Shown piece after piece: positions 1-10,384 of a DNA stretch of 64,000 nt (positions are counted from its first letter, which is position 1; every line of letters starts with the position of its first letter). Below the pieces are notes generated by a model. The model was not told the origin of the DNA. It saw nothing but the letters and a program-made list of their open reading frames with translations, and made no database searches. The stretch covers positions 51,867-115,866 of the forward strand of contig NZ_SCTC01000017.1 of NCBI RefSeq assembly GCF_004299445.1. Direction: 5' to 3'. The position numbers and the translations under genes were made by a program. Origin of the DNA: Phenylobacterium sp. (GTDB lineage: Bacteria > Pseudomonadota > Alphaproteobacteria > Caulobacterales > Caulobacteraceae).

Positions 1-1243
1 TGATGCGCGAGGCCTCGACGTTCAGGCCGTACTCCAGGGTCCAGGCGGGCGAGAGGGTCCAGATGTCGCTGGCGAACACCTCGCCGCGCGTCTCTTCCAC
101 CCGCGCGTTCGACACCGCCAGCGGGACGCGAACCAGCGCGCCGCCGCGGGGCTGGTTGACGATGTCCAGGGTGGTGTCGCGATAGTTGAAGGCGCCCTCG
201 GCCCCGAACTCCAGGGTATGCGCCGAACTGGCGGTCCATTTCAGTCGCGCCCGCAGGATTCGCTCGCCGTTGCGGGTCTCGCGGGTCTGGGTGCGGGTGA
301 GGAAGCTGGATGGGAAGGTCTGGATCTCGAAAACGTCGCGCTGGTCGACACTGCCGTTGGACAGCAGGCCCACCAGCTTGAGCGACATCGTGCGCGAGAC
401 CTGGTGATCCCAGTCGGCGCCGAGCTCGGCGGTGTAGTTGTTGTCGTAGTCGGTGTGCCCGACCAGCAGGCTGCGCGGCGCGCCTGCGCCGGTCACCTCG
501 GCCTGGACCGTTTCCAGCAGGTTGAAGTTCGGCGCCAGCTGGATGTTGGCGTTGACCCGGTCGTCGGGGCCAGGCCGCCAGCGCAGGCTGGCCGAGGCCT
601 GGACGCCGATGTTCTCGGGCTTGCCCAGCACGCGCCGTGCGCCGGTCACCGCGCCGGTGTTGCTCAGCAGCACGTCGCGGCTGTCGCCGCGGCCCAGAAG
701 GTTCGGGAACTGCACGTCGACGGCCAGGTCGGCGTTAGGCGCGATCTGGAAGCTGCGCGAGGCCTGCACCAGCCATCCCACGCGGTTCGAATACTGAAGG
801 TGGCGCAGGCCCAGCGAATAGGTGGTCGCCGCCGTCCGCTGCGCCGAACGGGCGACGATGACGTTCACCAGCTGCGACTGGCCCCGCACGTCGAGGCCGG
901 CCTGGGCGCCCGAGAGCAGCTCGATGCGGGTGACGGTGTTGGCCGGGATCCGCTTCAGGAGCTCGGCGGCGGACGTCTTCGAGCTGGGGCGCTCGCCGTT
1001 GATCAGCAGGTTGCCGGCCGAGGCGAACCCGCGCCGCTCATCGCCGTCGCGCAGCTCGAAGCCCGGGACGCGGGCCACCATGTCGGCGGCGGTGACGGGA
1101 TTGTAGGGGGCGAAGAAGGCGGCCGGAAAGGTCGCTGCGCCGTCCGGCCCGGCCGCCGCCGGCGCCTCCTGGGCCCACGCCGCGCCGGCGGCGATCCAGG
1201 CCAGCACCAGTCCGGAGGCGGCATGCCGCGCCCATTTCGCCAT
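1..1243 (-). CDS. TonB-dependent receptor, N-terminal part (runs off window)
   Basis: An outer-membrane receptor for TonB-energised uptake; substrate unknown. Translation from ATG at 1243 gives a signal peptide (MAKWARHAASGLVLAW..., cleavage near AWA-QE), then a plug domain with the typical run ...VARVPGFELRDGD...NLLINGERPSSK... and ...IPANTVTRIELLSG. Alternating beta-barrel-like sequence follows. No stop is reached before base 1, so the C-terminus lies outside the window. It diverges from an HxlR-type regulator, and a short palindrome lies between them, which suggests local control. The plug wording resembles the subgroup that starts directly with the plug after the signal peptide. Confidence 0.88.
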   Translation of the reverse strand, partial: MAKWARHAASGLVLAWIAAGAAWAQEAPAAAGPDGAATFPAAFFAPYNPVTAADMVARVPGFELRDGDERRGFASAGNLLINGERPSSKTSAAELLKRIPANTVTRIELLSGAQAGLDVRGQSQLVNVIVARSAQRTAATTYSLGLRHLQYSNRVGWLVQASRSFQIAPNADLAVDVQFPNLLGRGDSRDVLLSNTGAVTGARRVLGKPENIGVQASASLRWRPGPDDRVNANIQLAPNFNLLETVQAEVTGAGAPRSLLVGHTDYDNNYTAELGADWDHQVSRTMSLKLVGLLSNGSVDQRDVFEIQTFPSSFLTRTQTRETRNGERILRARLKWTASSAHTLEFGAEGAFNYRDTTLDIVNQPRGGALVRVPLAVSNARVEETRGEVFASDIWTLSPAWTLEYGLNVEASRI

Positions 1244-1271
1244 GTCTCATCCCCCTGGACCTCTTGCACGA

Positions 1272-1286
1272 GTCCACTTTATGGAC
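1272..1286. promoter_or_regulatory. Candidate HxlR operator (GTCCA-N5-TGGAC)
   Basis: A perfect 5-base inverted repeat with a 5-base spacer lies between the divergent TonB receptor and HxlR genes. On the + strand a TTGCAC-like -35 sits at 1264-1269 and a weak -10 (CACTAT) near 1288-1293, so the palindrome would lie in the promoter spacer. It also lies 29-43 bases upstream of the receptor ATG. Control by the neighbouring HxlR protein is inference. Confidence 0.45.
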
Positions 1287-1343
1287 CCACTATCGACATC
1301 CGGTTCAGGGACGTCAACGAGCGAAGGCGGCGCAAGCCAACCC

Positions 1344-1811
1344 ATGCGGTGGAACGAGCTGGAGAGCGACGATTGCCCGGTGGCGCGGGCCCAGGCGGTG
1401 CTGGGTGATCGCTGGACGATCCTGATCCTGCGCGATGCGCTCCGGGGCGTGAGCCGCTTCGACGTGTTCCATGAGCGGCTGGGGTGCAGCCGCACGCTGA
1501 TCGCGCGGCGCCTCGCGCATCTGGTGGAGGAGGGCGTGCTGCAGGCCCAGCCCTATCAGACGCGCCCTCCGCGCCACGACTACCGCCTCACCGACCAGGG
1601 TCGGGCGTTGGGTCTGGTGGTGATGCTGATGGCCCAGTGGGGCGAGACCTGGCGACCCAAGGCGGGCGCCAGACCCCTGCGCCGCCGCCACAAGGCCTGC
1701 GGCCACGACTTCCAGCCGCTGGTGGTCTGCTCGGAATGCGGCGACCCCGTCGGCAAGGACGGGATCGAGTATCCGGCCTACCCGAGCCCGATGCGTTCCA
1801 ACAGCGCGTAG
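1344..1811 (+). CDS. HxlR/MarR-like winged-helix transcriptional regulator
   Basis: A 155-residue DNA-binding protein of the HxlR family. The core reads CPVARAQAVLGDRWTILILR, then ...FHERLGCSRTLIARRLAHLVEEGVL..., the family's winged helix. A C-terminal tail holds a CxxC-like pair (KACGHDF...VCSECGD), common in a subset that may bind zinc. The start at 1344 is preferred because the family begins just before this core. ATGs at 1242 and 1281 are in frame but would put coding sequence over the candidate operator. The 3' end overlaps the convergent SH3 gene by 34 bases. Its likely target is the divergent TonB receptor. Confidence 0.85.
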   Translation: MRWNELESDDCPVARAQAVLGDRWTILILRDALRGVSRFDVFHERLGCSRTLIARRLAHLVEEGVLQAQPYQTRPPRHDYRLTDQGRALGLVVMLMAQWGETWRPKAGARPLRRRHKACGHDFQPLVVCSECGDPVGKDGIEYPAYPSPMRSNSA

Positions 1812-3235
1812 AAGACGGTCTCCTTGCGCTGCGCCGCCTGGATGTCGGTCATCAGGGCCGACAGCCGGCCCTTGCCGTTGTCGCGGGCGGCGATGACCGA
1901 CTGGTTGTAGGCGCGGATGTTCGTGGGGCCCTGGACGGCCGGCGGCGGGGGCGCCGCCTTGGCCGGCGCGCCCTTGCCACGACCGGCTGCGGCGGCCTTG
2001 CCGGTCGGGGCAGGGGCGGCGGGGACCGATCCCGGCGGTCCCAGGTCGGCGGCGCGGACGTAGCCCGTGGCGCCGCCCACCTCCACCTCGTACCAGCCGC
2101 CGTCCGGGCCCGACTTGGGCGTAATCGCACGACCCACCGGCAGGTTCGTCACCGCCGCGGCCGAGGCCACGGGCGCCGAGCGCACCGCGGTGGCGCGGAT
2201 GGCCACCATGTCGCTGGGCGGCGGCGCGGCCTGTGGCTGCGGGTTGTTGACCTGCTGCACCTGGGCCTGCTGACCCGCCTTGGGCATGGCCAGCTTGGTG
2301 GTGTTGGCGGCCGTTGCGTAGGCCGGGGCCTGATCGCCCAGCACCTCGGCTTCCGAGGAGCCGTCGGTCATGGCGCGGCCCTGGGTGAAGGTCTTGCTCA
2401 TGCCCGTGTGCTGGTCGACCACGCCGCCGGTGACGTCGATATCCTTCTTCAGGGCGCCCAGGAGGTCGGTGCGCTCGCGGCGGATCGCCTTGCGGTCCTT
2501 GTCCGTGCTGGCGCTGGCCAGCCGCGTGTTGATGTCGGTGAGCTGGGCGGCGCGGCATTCCACCAGCGCGTTGCCGCTCTCCACGATCGAGCGGCTGACG
2601 GCCAGCTGACGGCCGGCGTCCTGGTCGATGTTGAACGAGGCCTTCTTCAGGTCGCCGCCGGCCTCCTGCTCCTTGAGCTTCGCATAGGCGTCGGCCGTCG
2701 CGACGATGGCCACTAGGACCGCCAGGGCGGCGTAGGCCTTCATGTTGTCGCCGCCGCCAAAGCCGACGTTGCTGACGCCCGGCACGTTCAGGCCCATGGC
2801 GCCCGACAGCATGTCGGGTCCGAACAGAGCCGCCGACGGGGCGGGCTGGGCGCCGCCGGCCTGCGCGGTCTGCTGCTGGGCCGCGCTCTGCATGGCCATG
2901 TTGGCGACGCCGCCCATCAGGCTGCTCATGCCGCCCATGCCGCCGAACGCGCTGCCGCCCCGTCCGCCGATGCCGCCGCTCATCACACCCTTGGCCAGCA
3001 CCATGGCGCCGGTCTTGAGGCCCTCGCCGATGGCGGCGCTCATCTTCGACTTCTTGAGGTCTTCGTATTCCTTGTCGAGCTTCACCAGCGGGGCCCGCTG
3101 GGCCTCGCAGGCGTTGAGGACCGAATCCTTGCCGCCCTTGCTCTGGGCCCAGAGCGGCTGGACGTTGAGGCCGAGCAGCGCGATGGCGCTGACCGTTGCG
3201 CGGAACCGTCGAGACTTGAGCATCCTAACCCCCAT
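1778..3235 (-). CDS. Secreted or membrane-anchored SH3-domain protein
   Basis: A 485-residue protein with an N-terminal signal sequence (cleavage near LWAQS). It has a Gly/Met-rich low-complexity stretch around residues 80-120, a hydrophobic segment near 165-185 and a charged, probably helical stretch near 200-260. A bacterial SH3-type domain follows (about 340-400: MVAIRATAVRSAPV...GWYEVEVGGATGYVRAADLG). The last 100 residues are Pro/Ala-rich and then helical. It starts 3 bases after the stop of the caspase/Sel1 gene, so the two are probably one transcript. An ATG at 3223 with a GGGGG ribosome site is an equally good start. Function unknown; the operon suggests it works with the caspase in the periplasm. 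Confidence 0.75.
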   Translation of the reverse strand: MGVRMLKSRRFRATVSAIALLGLNVQPLWAQSKGGKDSVLNACEAQRAPLVKLDKEYEDLKKSKMSAAIGEGLKTGAMVLAKGVMSGGIGGRGGSAFGGMGGMSSLMGGVANMAMQSAAQQQTAQAGGAQPAPSAALFGPDMLSGAMGLNVPGVSNVGFGGGDNMKAYAALAVLVAIVATADAYAKLKEQEAGGDLKKASFNIDQDAGRQLAVSRSIVESGNALVECRAAQLTDINTRLASASTDKDRKAIRRERTDLLGALKKDIDVTGGVVDQHTGMSKTFTQGRAMTDGSSEAEVLGDQAPAYATAANTTKLAMPKAGQQAQVQQVNNPQPQAAPPPSDMVAIRATAVRSAPVASAAAVTNLPVGRAITPKSGPDGGWYEVEVGGATGYVRAADLGPPGSVPAAPAPTGKAAAAGRGKGAPAKAAPPPPAVQGPTNIRAYNQSVIAARDNGKGRLSALMTDIQAAQRKETVFYALLERIGLG

Positions 3236-3238
3236 CGC

Positions 3239-5278
3239 CTACTGCGCTCCGAGCCGCGCCAGCTCGTCACGCGAAGCTTCATCGCCGCCCTGCGCGGCCT
3301 TGCGGTACCACTCGATCGCCTTCTTGCGGTCGGCCCGGACACCCTGACCGCTCTCGTACATGATGGCCAGATTGCGCATGGCCAGCGGGCTGCCGCGGTC
3401 GGCGGCGGCCTGGAAGAGACGAACGGCCTCGACCGGGTTCTGGCGCACGCCTGCGCCGCGCGCGGTCATGCTGCCGAGGCCCAGATAGCCGCGGGCGTCT
3501 CCGGCGTTCGCGGCGGCCCGGTAGTATTCCGCGGCCCGCGCATAGTCCTGCGGCAGGCCCGTCCCGGTCTCCAGCATCACCGCCAGGCTGGACATGCCCT
3601 CGGAGTTCCCGAGTTCGGCGGCGCGCTGGTACCAGGTGGCGGCCTGCACCTCGTCCTTCATCACCGCCTCGCCGTCTTCATAGGCATAGCCCAGGCGCAC
3701 CATGGCGTCGGTGTCGCCGGCCGTGGCGGCGCGCTGGTAGAGGTTGAACGCGCGGCGCGCGTCGCGGGGGACGCCCTGGCCCTGCTCGTAGAGGTCGGCC
3801 AGCTGGGCGATCGACGGTCCATCGCCCGCATCCACCGCCTTCTGCAGCCAGCCGGCCGCCTGGCGCGCGTCGGCGGGAGCGCCGCGGCCGCGCAGGTAGG
3901 CCTCGGCCAGCATGCCCATGGCCGTGGCCGAGCCCTTGTTGGCCGCCTGTTGCAGGATGCGGAAGCCGTCGGCCTCGTCCTTGGCGGTTCCGAAGCCGTT
4001 CAGGCGGCAGAGCGCCCAGTTGACCATCCCGCCCGAGTGGCCGGCGTCGGCCGACGCCTTGAACCAGCGCGCGGCGGCGGCCACGTCCTTGGGCGCGCCC
4101 TTGCCGGTCAGCGACATGACGCCGAGATTGTACATGGCCGCGCCGTTGCCCAGCTTCGCCGCCGCGTTCCAGTCGCGCGCCGCGCTGGCGTAGTCCCCGC
4201 GGGCAAACGCGTCGCGCGCCGTGGTGACCAGGTCCTGCCCCGGCGTCGCCGAGCGCGAGGCCACCTGGAACGAGCCGGCCGGGAGCTTCTCGAGCGCCTT
4301 GATCCGGTTGAACGCCAGCTTGCGGAACGAGCCGGTGATCTCGCCCCGATCCTGGGCCTCCAGATAGGCCCGGAAGTCGGCGGGATCGTCGGAGTCCTTG
4401 ATCGACGTCCAGAAGACCTGGTCCTTCTCCCACTTGATCTTCGTGGGGTCGGCGCCCGGCGCGGCGGCGGCGACCTGCTTGGGCGGGCCGTTGGGGTCGA
4501 ACGTCCAGTTCACGTTGCGCCAGATGCCCTGCAGGTCGGGCGTCTGCTCGCCCTCGGTCATCCGCTCGACCTCGGCCTGCACATAGCCGGGCAGCTCGCC
4601 GACCGTGGCGCCGGGGCGCGTCATGCCCTGGGTCAAGGCGATGGCGAAGGGGCTGTTGGCGGCGCCCGCCACCCCGTCCTGGGCCACCTGGCCGGGTGCG
4701 GCGGCCATCAGGGTGACGACCGAGACGCTGGTCGGGCCGGTCTCGCGCGCCAGGCCGCGGGTGTTGCCGCCCAGGCTGCGGGTGGCGGTCGGGTTGTTGC
4801 GGCAGGCGTCGAGGATGATCAGCCGCACCGACTTCGCGCCCGACAGGGCCTGGCCCAGGCTGGCGGATTCCAGCGAGCTGGCGGTCAGGGTCGTCTTGCT
4901 GGTGGAGACGGCGTCCTTGGGCAGCAGGTAGTTCACGCCGTCGATCATCGCGCCGTGCCCGGCGTAGTAGATCACCGCGGCCTCAGAGCCCTTGGCGGCC
5001 TCTTCGAAGGCGCCCAGGCCCTCGAGCAGCTGGATCCGGTTGGGATCGGTCAGCGTGGTCACCTGGAAGCCCAGCTTCTGCAGCGTCGTCTGCACCAGCT
5101 TGGCGTCCTTGGCCGGGTTCACCAGCGGCGGCACCTTGTCGTACTTCGAGACGCCGATGATCAACGCGACGCGCTGGGCCGCCCACGCGCCGCCGGCGAA
5201 CGACACATTGACCGCAACGGCGACGGCGATCGCCGTCCACCCTCTACGCCATTGGTGGGCCCGATCCACCCGACGCAT
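3239..5278 (-). CDS. Caspase-family (C14) protease with Sel1 repeats
   Basis: A 679-residue exported protein. A hydrophobic signal segment (WTAIAVAVAVNVSF, ending GGAWA) is followed by a caspase-like p20 domain (AQRVALIIGVSKY...). The catalytic His is H108 in YYAGHG and the catalytic Cys is C159 in LDACRNNP, so it looks active. From about residue 350 to the end there are at least eight Sel1-like repeats (for example AMYNLGVMSLTGKGAPKD). ATG 5278 is chosen for its GGAGG eight bases upstream; the frame stays open to 5422, but the extra residues are not signal-like. The SH3-domain gene follows directly. Bacterial caspases of this type are linked to regulated proteolysis or cell death; the role here is unknown. 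Confidence 0.87.
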   Translation of the reverse strand: MRRVDRAHQWRRGWTAIAVAVAVNVSFAGGAWAAQRVALIIGVSKYDKVPPLVNPAKDAKLVQTTLQKLGFQVTTLTDPNRIQLLEGLGAFEEAAKGSEAAVIYYAGHGAMIDGVNYLLPKDAVSTSKTTLTASSLESASLGQALSGAKSVRLIILDACRNNPTATRSLGGNTRGLARETGPTSVSVVTLMAAAPGQVAQDGVAGAANSPFAIALTQGMTRPGATVGELPGYVQAEVERMTEGEQTPDLQGIWRNVNWTFDPNGPPKQVAAAAPGADPTKIKWEKDQVFWTSIKDSDDPADFRAYLEAQDRGEITGSFRKLAFNRIKALEKLPAGSFQVASRSATPGQDLVTTARDAFARGDYASAARDWNAAAKLGNGAAMYNLGVMSLTGKGAPKDVAAAARWFKASADAGHSGGMVNWALCRLNGFGTAKDEADGFRILQQAANKGSATAMGMLAEAYLRGRGAPADARQAAGWLQKAVDAGDGPSIAQLADLYEQGQGVPRDARRAFNLYQRAATAGDTDAMVRLGYAYEDGEAVMKDEVQAATWYQRAAELGNSEGMSSLAVMLETGTGLPQDYARAAEYYRAAANAGDARGYLGLGSMTARGAGVRQNPVEAVRLFQAAADRGSPLAMRNLAIMYESGQGVRADRKKAIEWYRKAAQGGDEASRDELARLGAQ

Positions 5279-5539
5279 GCGCACACCCTCCAGCACTTGC
5301 ACGGCATGATACTCCAAAAACGCCAGACGACACCGCAAAGGTCGGATCAGGCAGAGTTCCGACACATACCTATTCGTCACCCGCGCCGGCTTGGACGCGC
5401 GCCCAAGGCAAGTTCCAGGCACGGCCGCGGAATGCCGGAGCCACTCGCGGAATAGTCAAGCTTCGTCCGGGCGTTAACTCTACATTGTGCCTGTAGGGGC
5501 TACCGTTGGGGAACGACAAGACAGGGGGGCGTCGCCGTC

Positions 5540-7303
5540 GTGCTGGGGCGACTGTTCGACGAGAGATTCAAGGCGGCCGCGGCGGGCATCTTCGCTTACG
5601 CGCCCGTGCGCCTGCTCATGTGCGCCTTTGTCTTCGGCTTCGTCGGCCTGGGCGTGGGCTGGCTGCCCGCCATCTTCTGGGCGTCGGCGGCCCTGTTCAG
5701 CGAAGCGGGGATGCTGATCGTCACCCGCAGCTTGGCTCGCGCCAAGACGCCGTCGCCGGGTCAGATCGCCGCCTGCGTCGCGGTCTACGCCATCGCGGTG
5801 CCGATCTGGAGCCTGGCCGGGGTGCTGCTGTGGGCCGACAACAGCGCTGCGTGCCAGCTCGCGGGCGCAAGCTTCTTCGCCGGCCACCTGCTCTACATCC
5901 AGGCGCTGCACGCCCACTCGCCGGGCGCGGCGCTGCCGACCCTGCCGTCGGTGGTCGTCCCGATGCTGACGCCGATCGCGATGCCGCACTTCACGGGGAC
6001 CGATCAGCTGATCGTCTGCATCGCGATGGCCGCGGTCTCCAGCCACGCCCTGCTCTGCATGTGGGTCAGCCTGACGAAGTCCCAGGCGCTGCAGGAGGCG
6101 CAGTTCGCCATGCAGGCCGCCAGCCTGGCCAAGAGCGAGTTCCTGGCGCGGATGAGCCACGAGATCCGTACGCCCCTGAACGGCGTGCTGGGCATGGCCC
6201 AGGCGCTGTCGGCCGAGCCCGACCTGCAGCCTGGTCACCGCCAGAGCCTGTCGGTGATCCGCCAGTCAGGCCAGAGCCTGCTGACCATCCTCAACGACGT
6301 GCTCGACCTGTCGAAGGTGGAGGCGGGACGCCTCGAGCTGGAGGAGATCGCCTTCGACCTCGAGGCCACGGTGCGCGGAGCCCAGGAAACCTTCGCGCCC
6401 CAGGCGGCCGCCAAGGGCCTGGTGTTCCGCCTGCACCTCGACGCCTCCGCGCGCGGCGCCTTCCGGGGCGACCCGACGCGGGTTCGCCAGATCCTCTACA
6501 ACCTGCTGTCCAACGCCGTGAAGTTCACCGAGGCGGGCGAGATCAGCCTGACGGTCACGGCGCCCAACGATGTGCTCACCGTGGTCGTGACCGACAGCGG
6601 CATCGGCATCGCCCCGGCCGACCTCGCGCGCCTGTTCAGCCGCTTCCAGCAGGTGGATTCGTCCACCACCCGTCGCTACGGGGGCAGCGGCCTGGGCCTG
6701 TCGATCTGCCGCGAGCTGGCCGAGCTGATGGGCGGCTCGGTGACGGTGGAGAGCCAGACGGGCAAGGGCAGCCGTTTCATCGTCACCCTGCCGCTCCCGC
6801 GGGTCGAGCGGGCGCCCGCCGCCCCAGCGGCCGACACCCTGGACGCCGGCCTGGCCGACAGCGATGTGTCGCTGCAGGTGCTGGCGGCGGAGGACAACCC
6901 CGTGAACCAGCTGGTGCTCACCACCCTCCTGGGCCAGGTGGGCGTGGCGCCGGACGTGGTCGGCGACGGCGCTGCGGCTGTGGCGGCCTGGCGCGACGGC
7001 GCGTGGGACGTGATCCTGATGGACGTGCAGATGCCGGTCATGGACGGCGTCGAGGCGGTTCGCGCCATCCGCGCCGCAGAGGCCGCAGAGGGCCGGCCGC
7101 GCACGCCGATCTTGGCCCTCACCGCCAACGCGATGGCGCATCAGGTCGCCGAGTACCTGGCCGTCGGCTTCGACGGCCACGTCGCCAAGCCCATCGACGC
7201 GGGCCGGCTGTATCAGGCGCTCGCCGACGCCGTCAGCGTCGCCGACGACGAGGCCGATACCGCCCCCGCCCAGCGTGCGACGGCGAGCGCCCGCGGCGCC
7301 TAG
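5540..7303 (+). CDS. Membrane hybrid sensor histidine kinase
   Basis: A 587-residue kinase. Residues 1-175 hold several hydrophobic helices with little extracytoplasmic loop. HisKA follows with the phosphorylated His at about 207 ([15 protein letters not shown]), then the HATPase domain with N box ([12 protein letters not shown]), G1 (VTDSGIGI) and G2 (GGSGLGLSI). A C-terminal receiver has the acceptor Asp in [13 protein letters not shown]. The start is GTG with GGGGGG about ten bases upstream. It diverges from the caspase/SH3 unit across about 260 bases, so shared regulation is possible. Its 3' end overlaps the next convergent gene by 4 bases. Confidence 0.9.
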   Translation: MLGRLFDERFKAAAAGIFAYAPVRLLMCAFVFGFVGLGVGWLPAIFWASAALFSEAGMLIVTRSLARAKTPSPGQIAACVAVYAIAVPIWSLAGVLLWADNSAACQLAGASFFAGHLLYIQALHAHSPGAALPTLPSVVVPMLTPIAMPHFTGTDQLIVCIAMAAVSSHALLCMWVSLTKSQALQEAQFAMQAASLAKSEFLARMSHEIRTPLNGVLGMAQALSAEPDLQPGHRQSLSVIRQSGQSLLTILNDVLDLSKVEAGRLELEEIAFDLEATVRGAQETFAPQAAAKGLVFRLHLDASARGAFRGDPTRVRQILYNLLSNAVKFTEAGEISLTVTAPNDVLTVVVTDSGIGIAPADLARLFSRFQQVDSSTTRRYGGSGLGLSICRELAELMGGSVTVESQTGKGSRFIVTLPLPRVERAPAAPAADTLDAGLADSDVSLQVLAAEDNPVNQLVLTTLLGQVGVAPDVVGDGAAAVAAWRDGAWDVILMDVQMPVMDGVEAVRAIRAAEAAEGRPRTPILALTANAMAHQVAEYLAVGFDGHVAKPIDAGRLYQALADAVSVADDEADTAPAQRATASARGA

Positions 7304-7884
7304 TTCTTCGGTTGCGGGTACTGGACCCGGGGCCGGAGGTTGTCGATCACCGCGCGGGCGTCGAAGGCCTTCGGATCGGCTTCGGGCTTGGGGCCCTTCT
7401 GCATGACGATCTCGGCCGAGGCCTCGTACCGCTCGATGGTGCGCACGTCGACGCGGTCGGCCCAGAAGGGGTCGCCCCAGAAGGGATCCCAGCCGCGCCA
7501 GCCGTAGCCGCGCCCGTAGTAGCGCCAGGACGGACGCCAGAATCCGTAAGAGCCGTACCACGGGCGGTAGAACGGATCGGGCTCGACGTAGGTGCGGCTC
7601 TGCTTGTCGGTGTCGCGATCGACGACCGTGAACCAGTCGTAGCCGTTCTGCACGGTCAGCTCGGCCGCCCGGAACAGCAGGTAGCCTTCGACGGTCTCGC
7701 GTGTGGTCAGCGAGTTGCCGGCGAAGTTGACCCGGAAGCGGTTGGGTTCGACGCGGATCTCGGAATAGCCGCCCGCCGCGCCCTGGCCCTTCAGGTTGGG
7801 CTGGTACGGCGTGGGCGTGGCGCACGCGGCAAGGCCGGCGCTGAGCGCGGCCGCCGCGGCGAAGGTCATGAACTTTCTGAACAT
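7300..7884 (-). CDS. Lipoprotein, CC0125/CC1285-like family
   Basis: A 194-residue predicted lipoprotein. The signal sequence [21 protein letters not shown] ends in a lipobox (LAAC). The mature part has a conserved-looking block ([19 protein letters not shown] then [14 protein letters not shown]), then an unusual Tyr/Trp/Gly/Arg-rich stretch (about 105-150: [19 protein letters not shown]...). It resembles a lipoprotein family I know only from Caulobacter and relatives; the name is from memory of family wording. Function unknown. Confidence 0.7.
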   Translation of the reverse strand: MFRKFMTFAAAAALSAGLAACATPTPYQPNLKGQGAAGGYSEIRVEPNRFRVNFAGNSLTTRETVEGYLLFRAAELTVQNGYDWFTVVDRDTDKQSRTYVEPDPFYRPWYGSYGFWRPSWRYYGRGYGWRGWDPFWGDPFWADRVDVRTIERYEASAEIVMQKGPKPEADPKAFDARAVIDNLRPRVQYPQPKN

Positions 7885-7962
7885 CTGACGGTCTCGAACT
7901 CGACGTCCCCTGTTGGGAACGTATGTTTCACAACACTTCGCCGCAATTGTGGTTGCCGCGTG

Positions 7963-8367
7963 TCAGGCCCCGGTGACGGCCAGCACATAGATCAGCCGGC
8001 CCAGAGACCCGAACAGAAGTACGGCCACGGCCAACGCCTGGATCATAAAGCCCGCTTCCCGCTTCTTGGGGTCAGCCACATAGCCCAGTTGATAGAGCAC
8101 GCGCCCCACGATCCAGACCAGCCCCACGATCGCGGCGACCATATCGCTCCAGTAGATCGCGAACAGCCACAGCGGGACCAGGAACAGCGGCAGCCATTCC
8201 AGGGTGTTGTAGTGAGCGCGAATGGTGCGCTCGAGCACGGGATCGCCCGTCATGGCCGGCGCGGCAATGCCGCTCTTGGCGCGCGCCCGGCCCACCTGCA
8301 GGCCCATCCAGAAGTAGGTCAGCAGCGCCAGCAGCGTGACGATGGCGACATAGGCGTGAGAAGGCAT
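7963..8367 (-). CDS. MAPEG-family membrane protein
   Basis: A 134-residue protein with four hydrophobic helices, the MAPEG (eicosanoid/glutathione metabolism-like) layout. Visible family features are ...RAHYNTLEWLPLFLVPLW... in helix 2 and ...VGRVLYQLGYVADPKKREAG... before helix 4. The start at 8367 follows a GGGGGA ribosome site. Bacterial members have uncertain substrates. It is divergent from the KTSC gene. Confidence 0.82.
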   Translation of the reverse strand: MPSHAYVAIVTLLALLTYFWMGLQVGRARAKSGIAAPAMTGDPVLERTIRAHYNTLEWLPLFLVPLWLFAIYWSDMVAAIVGLVWIVGRVLYQLGYVADPKKREAGFMIQALAVAVLLFGSLGRLIYVLAVTGA

Positions 8368-8498
8368 GGTATGGTTCCCCCGATCGGCCGTTCGACAACC
8401 GCGGCCGTAGTTCGCGTGACCTTGGCGCCTTCCGCGCGGCAGGGGAACCTGCCGGCTCGGGCTGCGCTCTTCATACGTCAGACGTTGGGAGGACGCGC

Positions 8499-8705
8499 AT
8501 GGACGTGGACTCGACCGCCATCCAGACGATCGACTACGACACCGAGCGGGCAAAGCTGCTCATCCGCTTCGTCAGCGGAGAGCGCTATGTCTATGTCGGC
8601 GTTCCCGTCGAGGTCTGCCGATCCTTCATGGAGGCGCCGTCGAAGGGCGGCTTCTTCCAGGACGAGATCCGGGACCAGTACCCCTACAACCGCCTGGGCG
8701 CCTGA
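8499..8705 (+). CDS. KTSC-domain small protein
   Basis: A 68-residue protein made almost entirely of one KTSC domain. It opens MDVDSTAIQTIDYD, has the core LLIRFVSGERYVYVGVPVEV, and ends with the FF..EIR..YPY element. A GGGAGG ribosome site lies just upstream of the ATG. The family is often fused to or found near nucleic-acid enzymes, but its function is not established. Confidence 0.82.
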   Translation: MDVDSTAIQTIDYDTERAKLLIRFVSGERYVYVGVPVEVCRSFMEAPSKGGFFQDEIRDQYPYNRLGA

Positions 8706-8723
8706 GCCCTAGGGCAACGCGCT

Positions 8724-9947
<1,224 letters not shown>

Positions 9948-10032
9948 GTCGATGGGAGCCTTCAGGTAGGAGTGTCGGAAGTCGCGCGCCTTAAAGGGCA
10001 CGCGAGGCCCCCGTTCAAGAAGAAAGGGCGGT

Positions 10033-10383
10033 TCAGACGCTAACCGCGCCTTCGTCCTCGAGGGTTCGCAGGCTGCCTCGGAGCCAGGTCAGGCAAACCG
10101 TGGCGAACGCGCCCGCCAACGTCACCCGGAGCAGGAACAGGATCAGCGCGCCCTGGCCGTCCAGACCGCCCGCCGACGACGTGGCCGAGAGACCCAGGCC
10201 GATCAGCAGCGGGGCGCCGAACATGATCCCCAGCGCCAGGTTGCGGGCCAGGCGCACGCCGCCCCACATCGGCATCTTCACCGACGCCGGCACGCGCTTC
10301 AGCGCCCCGTGGCTGGTGGAGGCGATCAGGGCCATCGCCAGGATCCACATGGCGTCGGCGACGTAATGCAGGACAGTCAGCAT
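10033..10383 (-). CDS. Small membrane protein of unknown function
   Basis: A 116-residue protein with about three hydrophobic helices ([57 protein letters not shown]). Its ATG lies one base after the kup stop, so it is probably co-transcribed with kup. I do not recognise the family. An accessory role to the potassium transporter is only a guess from position. Confidence 0.65.
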   Translation of the reverse strand: MLTVLHYVADAMWILAMALIASTSHGALKRVPASVKMPMWGGVRLARNLALGIMFGAPLLIGLGLSATSSAGGLDGQGALILFLLRVTLAGAFATVCLTWLRGSLRTLEDEGAVSV

Positions 10384-10384
10384 G

